Positions 19,361 through 30,761 of a stretch of DNA of 57,435 bases are shown here, in pieces (position 1 is the stretch's first letter; each line of letters begins with the position of its first letter). Below the pieces are notes generated by a model. That model worked only from the letters and a program-made list of their open reading frames with translations. It did no database searches and was not told the DNA's origin. The translations under genes and the position numbers were made by a program. Origin of the DNA: Gonapodya prolifera JEL478 (Eukaryota; Monoblepharomycota; Monoblepharidomycetes; Monoblepharidales; Gonapodyaceae); assembly GCA_001574975.1 (NCBI GenBank), contig KQ965890.1:1-57435 (forward strand), given 5' to 3'.

Positions 19361-21838
19361 NTTTTTCGCCATAGAACATGTCTCAAATGCTGCCCCCCTT
19401 CCCTACTGCCCTTCCTCCAGCCCTCCGCGATGGACATCGACCAACCTGCCCCTCCACCCACCACCACGGCCCCTCCCAAAGCCAAACTCTACGCTCCCCC
19501 TTTACCGACCGACGACCCTGCCGACCTCTCCTCCCTCACCGACCCTTCCTCCATCGAATCCCGCCTTGCCTCGCTCCAGCCGCACCATCGCCTCCGCCTC
19601 ATCCGGTCCTTTCCGATCGCCACCTCGGACGGCGAAGGGTCCGACCTCGGAGCGTGGGAGGGGGTTCCCATATCGGGGAGTGACGCGCTTATCCCGGGCG
19701 TGACGGACGCCGCTCCGCTCGTGAACCCTGACGCGGGGGACCCCTTCGCGACCGCGGGGCAGCCCCCGCCCAAGGCCGCGCTTCCGACCCACTTTGCGCT
19801 CGTGACGCAACCGACGGGCGTGTTTGCCGTCGTACCCGTGTACGCGTCGTATGCGTTCCGACATGCGTCCCGTGCAGGAGCACCTGCTGTGGGCGCGGAC
19901 GAGGCGGAGAAGGCCATGAGGAAGAAGGAACGGGCGCGCGCGAAGGGATTTGCGCTGGCGAAAGGGGTCAGGATGGTGGACGGTATGGTCATCAAGGACG
20001 AGCCTGGTGGTGGAGGGGGGAAGGCGCAAAGTCAGCAGGCGATGGTTTGGGGCGGGCTGTTTGGAGCGGGGATGGGCGGGGGCGATGTGAAAGTTAAGAC
20101 GGAGCCGCAGGACGGGGATGAAGAAGAGGCCATGGATCTTGTGGCCAGGGAGCTGGCGACGGGGCGTGGAAGAGGAAGGCGGCGAGGTGGTGCGGGTGCG
20201 GGACCGGACCGGTTCGCGTTGGCGAGGTTGGGCGCCCTCCCCACGTCGACAGGCGGCGGAGGCGGCGGGTCGCGACGAGGCCGCCCCCGTCCCCANCGGT
20301 CCGACCACGTTGACGACGCCGTTGCCGAAGACGCCGAGTTTGCAGACGCGGNGCATTTCAGCGACGACGAGGAGTTTGGCGGTGCCGGTATGGGTGATGG
20401 CGAGGAGGGGGAGTTNNNNNNNNNNNNNNNNNNNNNNNNNNNNNNNNNNNNNNNNNNNNNNNNNNNNNNNNNNNNNNNNNNNNNNNNNNNNNNNNNNNNN
20501 NNNNNNNNNNNNNNNNNNNNNNNNNNNNNNNNNNNNNNNNNNNNNNNNNNNNNNNNNNNNNNNNNNNNNNNNNNNNNNNNNNNNNNNNNNNNNNNNNNNN
20601 NNNNNNNNNNNNNNNNNNNNNNNNNNNNNNNNNNNGGTGGAGGAAAGGACGACGAGGACTCTAGCAGCGATGAGGATGATCCAGCGCGAGGATGGATGCG
20701 AGACTANNNNGTCGGCGGTGGCAGACAAGGAAGCGATGATGAGGGGCCCGCAAAGAGAACGGGCAGNCCGGCGGCGGCGGATGGGGGCGCGGACGTGTGG
20801 TCGGATTTGGGCGTCGGAAGGGAGGAGTTGAAGCGGCGAGAGCGCGAACGGAAGCAGAGAGAGAAAGAGGCCAAGATGAAGCTCAAGGCGGAGAAGGCGG
20901 AAAANGCCGGCAAGTGGAAGGGTCCTATGAGCGGCGGTGGTGCTGGCGGGGCGGTGTTGATGAAGATCGACCCGCCCAAGGATGGTCAAGCGGAGGCGAC
21001 AGTCTCGGTGGGACAGGCGGACAAGGGGAGAGAGGGTTCGCCCAAGGGTGCCGGACGGGCTTCGTCGCCAAAGGGGCCGGGGCTGGCACGAGCAGCGTCT
21101 CCCCCGCCCAGAGGAGTCTCCCCGGCGCCGACGGTGGGAAAGTCAGGGCCGTTGCGACCACAGCCGAACCTGGCGCACGGTGCCGGAATGCCAGGGAGCC
21201 ATTCGTACAGACCTCGTCCGACCAGCCCCGATTTCGTTCTGGGGTCCATCAGCCCGCCGTACTCCCCTCCCAACTCTCCCCCTTCCTCACCGCCCTACGC
21301 CCCTAATTCTCCGCCGTATATGCCCAACTCGCCCGGGTACATGCCGGGATCGCCTGCTGGGTCTGTGGGAAGCGTTGCGGAGAGCTCTTCTAACGCGGCG
21401 CCTCCCCCGGCTAAGGCAAAGAAACGCAAAGCGGCCGAGGTGGAGGCGACGGACGATAAAGCGAAGGTGAAGCGGCCGCATACTGATGGGGAGATGGAGG
21501 GTGTTGTTGTCATGCCAGATGGAGAGGGTGAGTTCACGCACTCGCCGGTTGTTCGTGCGATTATGAGGTGGTACTCACGCGGCGTTCCGAATCCTCGTGT
21601 AGGCCCCCTCACGGACGCCGACATTATCCTGGCGATTCAACTGCAACCGGGCAGCCGGTGTACGACACGCCAGCTCATGCGGGCCCTCAAGTATCGCCTT
21701 GAGCGCAATCCGGACGCACGCAAGACCCTATCGGAGCAGATCAAGCGGGTTGCAAAGGTGAAGCGGGAGGCGGATGGGCAGATGTATCTGGTGCTTAAAG
21801 AGGGTGTGGGAGGTGCCGGTGCTGGGACGGAGCGATGA
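18282..21838 (+). CDS. TFG1: Transcription initiation factor TFIIF large subunit (RAP74/Tfg1)
   Basis: Part of TFIIF, which escorts RNA polymerase II to promoters and helps start-site selection and early elongation. Exon 1 is 18282-19226; I place the acceptor at 19420, so exon 2 is 19421-21838, giving about 1,120 residues if the N gap is of correct length. Diagnostic parts are RHNVARF with VADWERPITWRRVNP near residues 200-232, matching the conserved N-terminal dimerisation motif, the segment VFAVVPVYASYAF..DEAEKAMRKK, and a C-terminal winged-helix region (TTRQLMRALKYRL..YLVLKEG) as in RAP74. The middle is long, acidic/basic low complexity, usual for this subunit. The intron contains a 59-nt C run, and exon 2 has N runs at 20416-20635 and a few single Ns. 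Confidence 0.88.
19258..19395 (+). repeat. Poly-C tract (59 C) between two 33-bp direct repeats, inside the TFIIF intron
   Basis: The sequence TTTTTCGCCATAGAACATGT and its continuation to CTGCCC occurs at 19258-19290 and again from 19362. Between them lie a short CTCTTTCATTA, C at 19302-19360 and one N at 19361. All of this falls within the intron, so it does not break the frame. Confidence 0.85.
20416..20635. other. Assembly gap of 220 N within TFIIF exon 2
   Basis: An unresolved stretch in the low-complexity acidic part of the TFIIF large subunit. The frame is open on both sides and in phase at the stated length, so the gap size is plausible. Confidence 0.95.
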
Positions 21839-22116
21839 GTTGGGGATGTCCGGCATGGACTAGTGGAGAGCCACAATGTTGTTGGGCTCAGTAAATAGAG
21901 GCAAAGAAACGCTTAATGTGTATGAGCGAATACCATCGGAATTCTGAAGTGATGATTGAAAAGTCTAAAGGTGTTGTCCAACAATTCTAAAACGAACGCA
22001 CCAAAGGTCTACACAGTTCGCCGGTTGTAAAACAACTAGCATCTCTCCTACTGACATTTCGCTCAATGCACTCCCACTACACCATTTCGCCCAAGTCCGG
22101 CACCGGTCCGATTCAT

Positions 22117-23442
22117 CTATCCAGCTTTTGGGTACCAAAAATCACACGTCACATGGTTCGAACGTCGTTGATCCGCTAATCCTTTCTTGACTTCTCCTTC
22201 GAAGGCCTTGACGCTTCTTCTCAAATCGCTTCCAATATCGCTCTCTCCAAAGATACGACCACCATCCACAATGAAAATCTTGAACCAAATCGTCTCCGCC
22301 GCTTGTTGTTTTATAAAGTCTGCAAAATCTGACCATAAATCCCCAATGGTCAAAATGTCCGCCGGTCTCATCGCCATGATGAGCGTCAATTCCTCCAAAC
22401 ACGGAAACAATGCGCCGATGGTTGTTGAAAAACGACCAAGGACGATGGTCGTCCGGCACTGAATGCAATGAGAGCTCCAATGCCTTCAAGTGCTTCGAAA
22501 CGGTAAAGTCCTTCCCTGAAAGGGATTCCACGGAGAGCGAGTAACAATTCGAACGAGTGCCTGTACTGATTTTCCTCAATCGCTGGAGAGAGGCAGATAC
22601 ATGCACAACCTGAATCACAGGAATTTCCGATTGACCTTTCCTCGTCACCTTCATTTCTTCCAAACGGTAGGTGCTTCTGTCAGCTCCGGTATGGAGCGAA
22701 GCACGGACCAAAATATCCTGTGCTGCAGGATCGTGAGTATCTCCCCCTGGGGCACCAATCTCCAGAGACAGTCGTCGGAGATTCGAGAACAGGCGAGATC
22801 CGACATTGCAATGACGTGGGATCACGGCACTGCCAGCGCCAGAAAACGTTTCCACATGAAGGTCCTCGATATCGGGAAAAACCATCGGTTTGCAGATTGT
22901 GACATTTTCTCATGGGGATTCTGTTCAATCCAAAGTTTCCGAGAGGCGGTGAACGGAACCTCTTGAAGCCAGTCTGCGAACTCTTCGGTGTCTCACCATG
23001 GCACCTGGAGCTCCGTACTCACAGATGAAACCCCGCAGAAAGCGAAGTTGCCCATTTCATCAAAGTCTTTGCTCAAACGAGCAATATCGACCTTTGAAAT
23101 GTCCGTTCCACTGTCCACCATCATTTTCACGTTCGCAACAACTTTGCGGCCTCCGACGAGGCTGCACCGGTCTGCTGGTTGAATAAAATAGTGATATCCA
23201 CCGATTCTTCTGCGATCGTTGTTTTTCACTCCCCCCGACTGCATCCAAATGATGTGGGTGATCGCATCGACTCCGACCTCAACGACGACGCCGGGTCGCC
23301 CATCGGGGATGAACAGTGGCCCCACCAGTCTCTTCCATCGCTTTGAGACCCGGACAGCGTATTGGAAAAGGACGCGGGGTGGGAGGTGGTGGAGGATCTG
23401 TAAAACCAGTTCCTCCGGAAGTGACGTGATGGAAGGCGCCAT
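22117..23442 (-). pseudogene. F-box protein relic A
   Basis: From the ATG at 23442 the protein opens with an F-box, ITSLPEELVLQILHHLPPRV..VSKRWKRLVG, the Skp1-binding module of SCF ubiquitin ligases. About 150 residues later an in-frame TGA stops it at 22993, yet homologous sequence continues (DTEEFADWLQEVPFT). Two frame changes follow, both at A5 runs on the plus strand (22877-22881 and 22428-22432). One more base in the first run restores agreement with relic B (RW.FPD). The C-terminal part ends at 22117. At least three lesions make this a pseudogene unless the assembly is wrong at both homopolymers. Confidence 0.7.
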
Positions 23443-23974
23443 CCTGCGGGTGTCTAGGCAGACACCCGCCCTCTGAAACTTATACCGCAGAGTCGTGCGT
23501 GTGCAATAAATTGAAACGTGGTCCGGAAAGGTCCCAATTTGATTTGTCATGACGCCCTGAACTCTCGCAAGGTTCACTGGACTGGTGATCGCTGCTTTGA
23601 TCTCCATAATTTCTTTTGAAACCTACAAGCAGCTACGTCAGCAGCTATGTCAACCGAAAAGAGGGAGGACTGCGACCCCAAGTCTCAACTTTAATTGGAT
23701 AAAGCAACGCGCGCGCCAGGTGGGAATCCAGGCAAAATCCGGGCAAAATCACCAGCGAATCCGGCCCTGAAATCGGTCTTTTCCACGTAAATGAAATTGC
23801 CGGTCGTTTAACGATCTTAGACCTTGGTCCCTCACCTCGTGGCGCAAAAGGAGATGGGTTTAGGAACCTCATACCTCCTCGACCCATTTTTCCATGGTCC
23901 TCTCAAGTAGAACCTGAGCTCTTCAATGGTGCAGACATCATTAACCGGCGTCCCTGTAGCATAAAAAACTCCTG

Positions 23975-24634
23975 TCAGAATTTGTTGCGATGTATCGTCA
24001 TCCTCTCCCATAAGCGCGAGCGATAACCTTTGAAGCCCTTTGGGAACAAGATTCGCACATTAAGTTCCTTGACGTCGGGGAAACACCACCGTTTTGCGGA
24101 GAGTGCCATTTCGTCAAGGAGATTTGGTTCGATCCAAAGCTTCGCCGAACGAGTGAGTGGCGCCTTTTCGAGCCAGGTTGCCAGCTCTTCAAAGTCCATC
24201 TCCGAATTCCCGAACTCCAATTTCACAGAAGAAACTCCACAGAATGCGAAATGCCCTTCCTCCTCAATGACATCACTTAAACCACCAATGTTCACATTTG
24301 AAACGTTGGCAACACCATCAACCATCAGCTGGAGATTCACAACGACTTTCCGCCCGTCGCTGACGCTGCAGGCGTCTGCTGGTTGTATAAAGTACCGAAA
24401 ACCGTCGTATCTTCGTTCAGCTTTGTTCCCTTCCACTAATCGCTTCCGAAGGTTGTGAGGATATTCCGATGTTCACAACGATACCAGGTCGCCCTTGCGA
24501 CAAGAAGACCCGCCCAACCAGCGCCTTCCACTGTTTTGAGACGAGAACGCAGGATTGGAAAAGGCTGAGGGGTGGGAGGAGGTCGACTGAAGAAAGAGTT
24601 CGTCTGGAAGCGATTCGATCGAAAAGAGTGACAT
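23975..24634 (-). pseudogene. F-box protein relic B, tandem paralogue of A
   Basis: Starts with FSIESLPDELFLQ, loses frame inside the F-box, continues as VSKQWKALVGRVF..GRPGIVV, shifts again near 24436, then runs in one frame through FRYFIQPADACSV, GHFAFCGVSS and RWCFPDVKELNV to a stop at 23975. Compared with relic A it lacks the C-terminal third. The shared blocks GYHYFIQPAD/GFRYFIQPAD and NFAFCGVSS/HFAFCGVSS prove common descent. Confidence 0.7.
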
Positions 24635-24862
24635 CCTGTTCGCTCGTAGGGAACACTCTTGTCGCTGCGAATCCCACGCAAGAATGAGAGCGAAACTCAC
24701 CAGTGCAATGAAACACCCACCGACGCTTCTTGGCCTAAGTTGCCGAAGAAATCATTGATTGTGAGAAAATGTCTTGAGTATGCCATGTTCAAAATTCTAT
24801 TTTGTGGGCTTTGCATTTTCCAGTAAACGTGAAACAGTTGCTCTGCATTGGTTGCCGGAGCA

Positions 24863-27800
24863 CTAAAATGACACACTTTCTTTTCCTAGAAGAGTCCTCC
24901 TCTCAATAATTGTCCTACTGAAAGAGCTGAAATAGTTCCCCACGAATACTTCCGCCAAGACGCATAGCTCCATGTCCAACATGGCCAGCTCTACAGGATC
25001 TAAAGCTCGCTCTCTCCATATACGACAGTTTTGCAGTCGTGTAGGAGAGTTACTTTCAGGAGATTCATTGCTCGAGAGGGAGCATAAGTGCTCAAAAAGA
25101 TTGCTTGTTGTAACTGCACGACTCAATGTTATTCCTCCCGAAGAAACCTGGGAGCTCGAAACATTGAGAGCCCGCCGTGTTTCATTCATTATGCGATCCA
25201 TCATCCTATTGCTCGCTTTGTTCGTCGCCAGAAACGTGCTGAAGGCAACATTTTGAACTGGCTCATCACCTCGTGCCACCAGGTTCTGTCCGACATGCTG
25301 CTCTACCGCGCTCGCAACGACGCGCCCGATCTTTTCGAACGACGGATAGCAGTTTTCGCGGAGACCAAGCTCCTTGATTGCATCGCACTTCTTTTTGTAG
25401 TCGCCCCTTCGCACGTGAGTTGCCACGATCAACGAAGTCCCGTTCGGGTACGTGGTCCTCATTCTACCGAGCAAGTCCTCCGCGAGTATTCGAAGATCAG
25501 GTCGCCATTTCATTCCATGGACTATCTCAGCGTACGCTTTGACGTCCGTGTAATCTTGGAATTGCTTCAGTGGGTAAGGCTGTGGCGGTTTGCCGAATCC
25601 ATGAAGCCAAAATGCCGACCCCAAGGCGATAACCCGTCGTCCTTCACTCGCTGGACCTTCAAAGGCTCTCTTGATACCATCTGTTGAGAGGAATTGCAGA
25701 CGTTCCAACGTCACGATACCACCATGACGAACGTTCAAAGTGGAGCCATAGTACTGCTCCAGTTGATTTTCATTGGTGGCCGAAGCGACGGGATTGCTCA
25801 TGAGTGTACCAAAGTCCAGTGAGGCAGGATTGTCGTAGTGCAGACCGATCAAATTCTCCATCGAAATCGTCTCACAACCTTGGTCGGTCTCGTAATCCAA
25901 ATCGAAGTATTTCTCCCACGCCTCCCACCTATAGTCCTCTACATCAAACGAAAACGCCCACTTTTTGTCGCCGTCACCTGCATCGTCTCTGCGATACCCA
26001 ACTCTGGGGAGTAACAGCGTCCGCCCGAGTTCCCTCGCGACTACACATGCTGCACGGAACCCAATGAGTTGGTTGTTGAGCTGTTCCCATGGCATGTAGG
26101 CAAACAGGCGCAGGTCCGCGCGTCGGCCGGGGAGTGCGAGGTGGAGAAGGGATACGAGGTGAGAGGCGGTACGACGGGGGAAGGATGCATGTAAGGAGGG
26201 TGTGTTGAGTGACACATAGCGCTTACGAGAGAGTGAGTACAGAGTCCGAAGTGCTGCGTTTGGGTGCGGTGAAGCGTCCACGATTGTGAAAGAAAGTCCG
26301 GTCTCGTTCCCTCCCAAACTTGCAGCCAAAAGCACGCCCAATACAATATCAACAGGTCCCTGTTCGGGAATTGTGTAATTCAAAACCAAAGTGCCGCAAT
26401 GAAGAAGATCTCGAATGAGAATATCTCTTTGATGAATCGAACTGTCCCCAGTGATGTCAACCCGATGAAAGCTCGTGATACCCTCCAAAGAGGCCAAAGT
26501 CTGGAACTTGTCATCGAAGTCACCCATTAGACAGACATTTCGGGCTACTTCTGACTTTTCTGTATGGTCGGAAGTCCGCGGTAGTCTGCTCGGCTGACCT
26601 GGCATGGAACTGTTTAAAGACCTCGAAAAGAGCACTTGATTCAGTTTAAATAAGTTAAGAACGAGAGTCGTGAGCTCAGCAAATTCATCCTTATGTCGTG
26701 CGCCATGACCGTCGTCGTATTGGTAGAAGGCAGGGTGGAGTCCCAGAGCAGTGTTCCGAAAGATTCCCGCTCCATTCGTATCACTGAGACGAGACACCGC
26801 CAGTAAAGACAAATTGTTGCCAGCGCACGATGCACATTCGACTTGTGACCGTTCCATGTTGTGGTAAAACAGTTGGTCGGCAGAGTCGTCCGTGACAACT
26901 GCGAGTCGTCGAGCAGCCAATGAAGAGGACATCACTGCAAAGGCGGCTTCCAATCCCGGCACGGAACTCTTCCCCTCCGAGGATTGGCTAAAAATGCATT
27001 GTACGTGATCCCTTAACGACCCCTCTCCTGCTATTCGCTCCAGATTTTCACTGCCCGATGTCGGCGGTTTCTCATACGCGTGTATCACCAGAATTCCAAG
27101 CCGCACCCCAACCACGCTTCCGGCCGCAACGGAAAAGTTCAAGCCCAAAAGTATCGGCAGCTGGAGCGGTGTGTAGTCTCTCACGGTGTACATATAGTCG
27201 CGCGCTGGGATTCGTTTAGGCGGCAAGAACACATGGAACACACGGGTCCCCAGCCCCGTCGCGCTGTCGTCGTGCGACGACTCCATGAATACAGTCGAGG
27301 CATGACACGCGTAGGCGTACATCACGCGTTGCGATCCCAACGGCGAGGGGTTGGTTCGGACCGGCTTCCCTTCGCACTTCACCTGGGCGTACCCCAACTT
27401 ATCCTCGTCCTCGGTCGGAGCCATCGTGCTGCATGATGAATCCGCCCACGCGGTATCTTGACCAGATGGCGGGCAAAACTCGGTCATTATGAATGGGTCA
27501 ACTGGGTGGAACTGCTCGTCCCGCTGGTTTGTATGAGGTCCGAAGGGAATGAGCCATTGGAACCGTGTCCACGGTGGCAGAGGGAGTTTCGGAAGCTCAA
27601 ATCTTTCGTCTTCTGTTCGTCCCTGTGAGATTGTCAGCTGTCGGTTGGTGATCAGAATATTCCATTTTTGCAGAAGCACGCACCGCTCCCGCCGGACCAC
27701 GACCGTCATTTCCCTCCTGCTCGAATACGTCTTGCACACCCCTCCGCTCTCTGACGCGCCCAGCTGGCGGAACGAAGTGTGGGTGCTCTTGGAACCACGA

Positions 27801-27929
27801 GTTGGTCGTCTTATCCCCACCGTCGCCACCGATGTCGGAAAGGTAGGGCCCGGTGAACGCTCGCGATAGGTAAAGGACTGATGTGGCGACGGTGGTGACG
27901 AGTGCGAGGCGCTGGTAGCGGCGGTTCAT
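24863..27929 (-). CDS. Membrane-anchored O-fucosyltransferase-like glycosyltransferase
   Basis: Two exons, 27929-27684 and 27622-24863, with a 61-nt phase-0 intron, give 1,001 residues. Residues about 6-25 (RLALVTTVATSVLYLSRAF) form a type II signal anchor, so the enzyme probably faces the Golgi or ER lumen. The C-terminal 420 residues carry marks of the GDP-fucose protein O-fucosyltransferase fold: AYMPWEQLNNQL and ARELGRTLLLPR near 590-620, THVRRGDY near 814 (the HxRxGD nucleotide-sugar motif), and VFVGNYFSSFSRTI near 978. The first 560 residues have no recognised domain and make it much longer than usual members. GDP-fucose as donor is inferred from the family. The acceptor is unknown. Confidence 0.8.
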
Positions 27930-28196
27930 AGAAATTGGTGCGTTTAAAGTACGGTGACTTCGTTTTGTCATCAAACCAACCAGCCCGGCAATTAAATTTT
28001 GTTGGATGAAAAAAGTATGAAAAGATTCATTCAAATGAACAACCCATGATCATAACCACCTCCATACACACACGAAACACTCTGTACGAATGCTTCCCGC
28101 TCCGCTCCTCTACATGATATTCATTCTCAAACTTCAACCTTTAACCAAGCCGAGCGACATGACTGAGGGCCGAGGGGTAACTTCACCACACTCCCA

Positions 28197-30041
28197 TTAC
28201 AGGGCCAACGCAGCAAGCGCAACACCCGCCAACGCGCTCAGGGACCCTCCAACACTGATGGACGAACTGCGCGGGGCGGCACCGGGCTTAGCGGCGGCGC
28301 TGGTAGCAGCTGCGGGAGGGGCGGCGGCCGGGGACGAGGCGGTGGGGCCGGCGGTCGCGGTAGCTGCCTTGGTGCCGGCATTGCTGGCGGAGGACGAGGC
28401 GGGGGCGGAGCCGGAGCCGGAGCAGGCTAAAGAGGAAAAGGAGGTAGCGGTGAGACAGCTCGGCTCGGTTCAGAGGCACACGGAGGGAAGAACTCACAAG
28501 TCCTGTAGGGGCTGGTATCGCCAAAGCACGTGGCAATGTTCACGGCCGTGTAGTTGTAGCTCCTAATCGTGCTGAAAATGAAGGGCGCGGTCTGGGCAGA
28601 GCAGGGCCAGAGGTCCGAGTTCACCGCGACGTAGGTCGAGGTGCCGTTGGGAAGCTGGGTGAACGCCGTGATGTAATTTTGGAGGATACCAGTCTGGCAC
28701 GCGGCGGCGTTGTTGGACGAGGCGTACATGTAGTCGCCAGAGTCGAGGTTGTAGCCGACGGGCTAGAACATGTGAGGTGGAGAGATTGGTCAGTTGTGGG
28801 TTTTGGTCAAGTTAGATTTGTCAGACTCACGATGTATCCTTGGGACTTGACAGTGTTGTACGCCGACTGAGGAGTGTCGATGGGCAAGTAGATGTCTGCG
28901 AACACCATCGCGAGTCAGATTGCATGGAGTCTTGGTCTCTCCCACAACAGCCGATAACTCACATTTGGGCGCCTTCTGGGTGTACTGGAACACGGCATTG
29001 CAGTCGTCCGACAGCTGCTGGATGATTTGGGCGTCGGTCGCGTTCAGGATCGAGACCGTGGTGGGCCATTCTGGAGTGAGTTGGTGAGTTGGTGAGACCG
29101 TGCATGAGGAGAGGAGAGGACGGTGCGGGGGATACTTACGAAGACCGATAAGAGCGCCGGCGTTGGAGACTTGGGTGAGAGGCACGTTGGACGTGACCTG
29201 ACAACAACGACGGGAGAGACAGAGACGACGCGTGAGTCTCTTGGACAACGACGGCGTTCCCCCGCGATAGAATGTACGCACGTCCTTCAGGTACTTTGTG
29301 ATCGCGAAGAAGGTGAGCGCCGAGGCGTTGGTCCCGCCAGCAATCACGTTTGAGAACAGGGTTGCGGTGTTGGCGCTGGGTAGATACAAATGTTAAAATG
29401 AGATGAAAACCTTGTGGATCGGAGAGGATCATGGAACTCACGCAGGTCCTCCGGCCCAGAAGACGGAGACTTGGCCACTTTTGGAGAGTGAGGGGGGAAA
29501 GAAGGAAGGATCAGGAAAAGGGTAAAGAAGGGAGAATAAGGGGTTAAGAGAAAACGTACGTCTTGCACTGGTTGGGGTAGTAGGATGGGTTGGCTGAAGG
29601 TGGAAGGTGGGAGGTAGGACCGGGATATTGTTAGCAGTGCCTATATGTTTATGTGTGTATGCGATAGAAAAGTGCGGGAAAACAAAAAAAGGTGGACTCC
29701 GGATCCGGTGAGCGTATCGCACTCGAACGGTGGTCTCGGTATCACTCTCCGATGAGTCTTCCACTTCCCAGGGTGTTCGCCTCCTCGGTCAGTGGTGTCA
29801 CACCTCAGGCCTCCTTCTCCCTCCACCGGAGTACTTCGCTGCGAGGAATTCGCCTCCTGTTGTCCGACTCAGATCGTCGCAGTCGCCAAGGTCGCCAAGT
29901 GACCCTTTCCGTGATTTCACCCGACACTCAAGCCAGACGATGGGTTTTGCGCCACTCACTGAAGCCGTATGGGCCCGTCTGCGCCATGGCAGCGGAGACG
30001 AAGGCCAACATCCCGACGAGGGAAGCTACGATGGGTGCCAT
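28197..30041 (-). CDS. GPI-type NodB-fold pseudoenzyme, chitin deacetylase-like (copy 1)
   Basis: Multi-exon gene with the same exon pattern as its head-to-head partner at 30762. A signal peptide (MAPIVASLVGMLAFVSAAMA) is followed by a NodB-like domain and a Ser/Ala tail ending in a hydrophobic helix, which suggests a GPI anchor and a cell-wall or surface location. Family layout is visible: GQVSVFWAGGPA where active enzymes have TFDDGP, TQKAPKIYLPID for the RxPY segment, YNLDSGDY for DxxDW, and STYVAVNSDLW for LxHD. The two catalytic Asp of motif 1, the metal-binding His pair and the last His are absent. It should not deacetylate chitin and may instead bind it or play a structural role. The first intron is long (about 370 nt). 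Confidence 0.72.
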
Positions 30042-30761
30042 TGCTAAGAGGTGCTATCGACAGTGGAGGCGTGAGGCGGGGGGGGTGCACGAAAGGCGGG
30101 GGCAATAGCCACAATGGACTGCACCTTCTAAGACGGATCGGGTGAGTCCTCGGTTAATTGGTAGAGCGAGGTCGAGCGAAGCAAAGAGCGGGGGGGGGGG
30201 GGGGGGCCTGTGATATGGTCACCTGTGCTTGGCTGAAGAAAGGGGCCAATTTCGTCAGGGTGGTGCCCGGGTTGTGGCGCAGCGTAATCATTCTAAATGC
30301 TTCTCCCAATTATGCCGCAGGGCTTCTCTTCGCTCATCAACTGCGTTGTTGAAAAGGTATACCGGAAATCTGACGTATTTGAATCTATCCTGCCCATTTC
30401 TTCTACCATTTCAGACATGCTCAAATATTTACGGTCAATTCGCTCATTTCACCGTCTGAACGTTGACTCCACATCGATCGAAATGCAAATGCAAGCCGCT
30501 TGTTTGCATGGCTTGCAAACAAGGGCCGTGGGTGGCGCAGCAGTGCGCCTCTGCCTTTTCCCAAACTCAAAATTCCATAACACTTGTCCTTCTTCGCTAC
30601 ATTCGCACTCCACCTGAGATCCCTCTCCCGCTCTACCCCCGTGAGTCTCCCCAGCAAACGGAACACTCCGCCCCACTCCCACGCCGCTGCGCTTTCCCCG
30701 CCTGAAGCCTTTCAAGCCGACGCTGACCCTTGCATTAACGCCACCGTCGCAGACACCGAGA
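30042..30761. promoter_or_regulatory. Shared 720-bp divergent promoter region with a G17 run
   Basis: Separates the start codons of the two NodB-fold paralogues, so both promoters must lie here. It contains 17 consecutive G at 30190-30206 and a palindromic stretch around 30498-30522 (GCTTGTTTGCATGGCTTGCA). Nothing else is recognised. Confidence 0.5.

Noticed and set aside
19274-19420. Coding through the poly-C tract (poly-Pro) in the TFIIF gene.
   Set aside because: A good donor (GTGAGT at 19227) and acceptor (CTTCCTCCAG at 19420) remove it, and the frame is kept.
30130-30180. tRNA-like D-arm sequence (GTTAATTGGTAGAGC).
   Set aside because: No anticodon arm, no GGTTCGA T-arm and no acceptor stem follow it.
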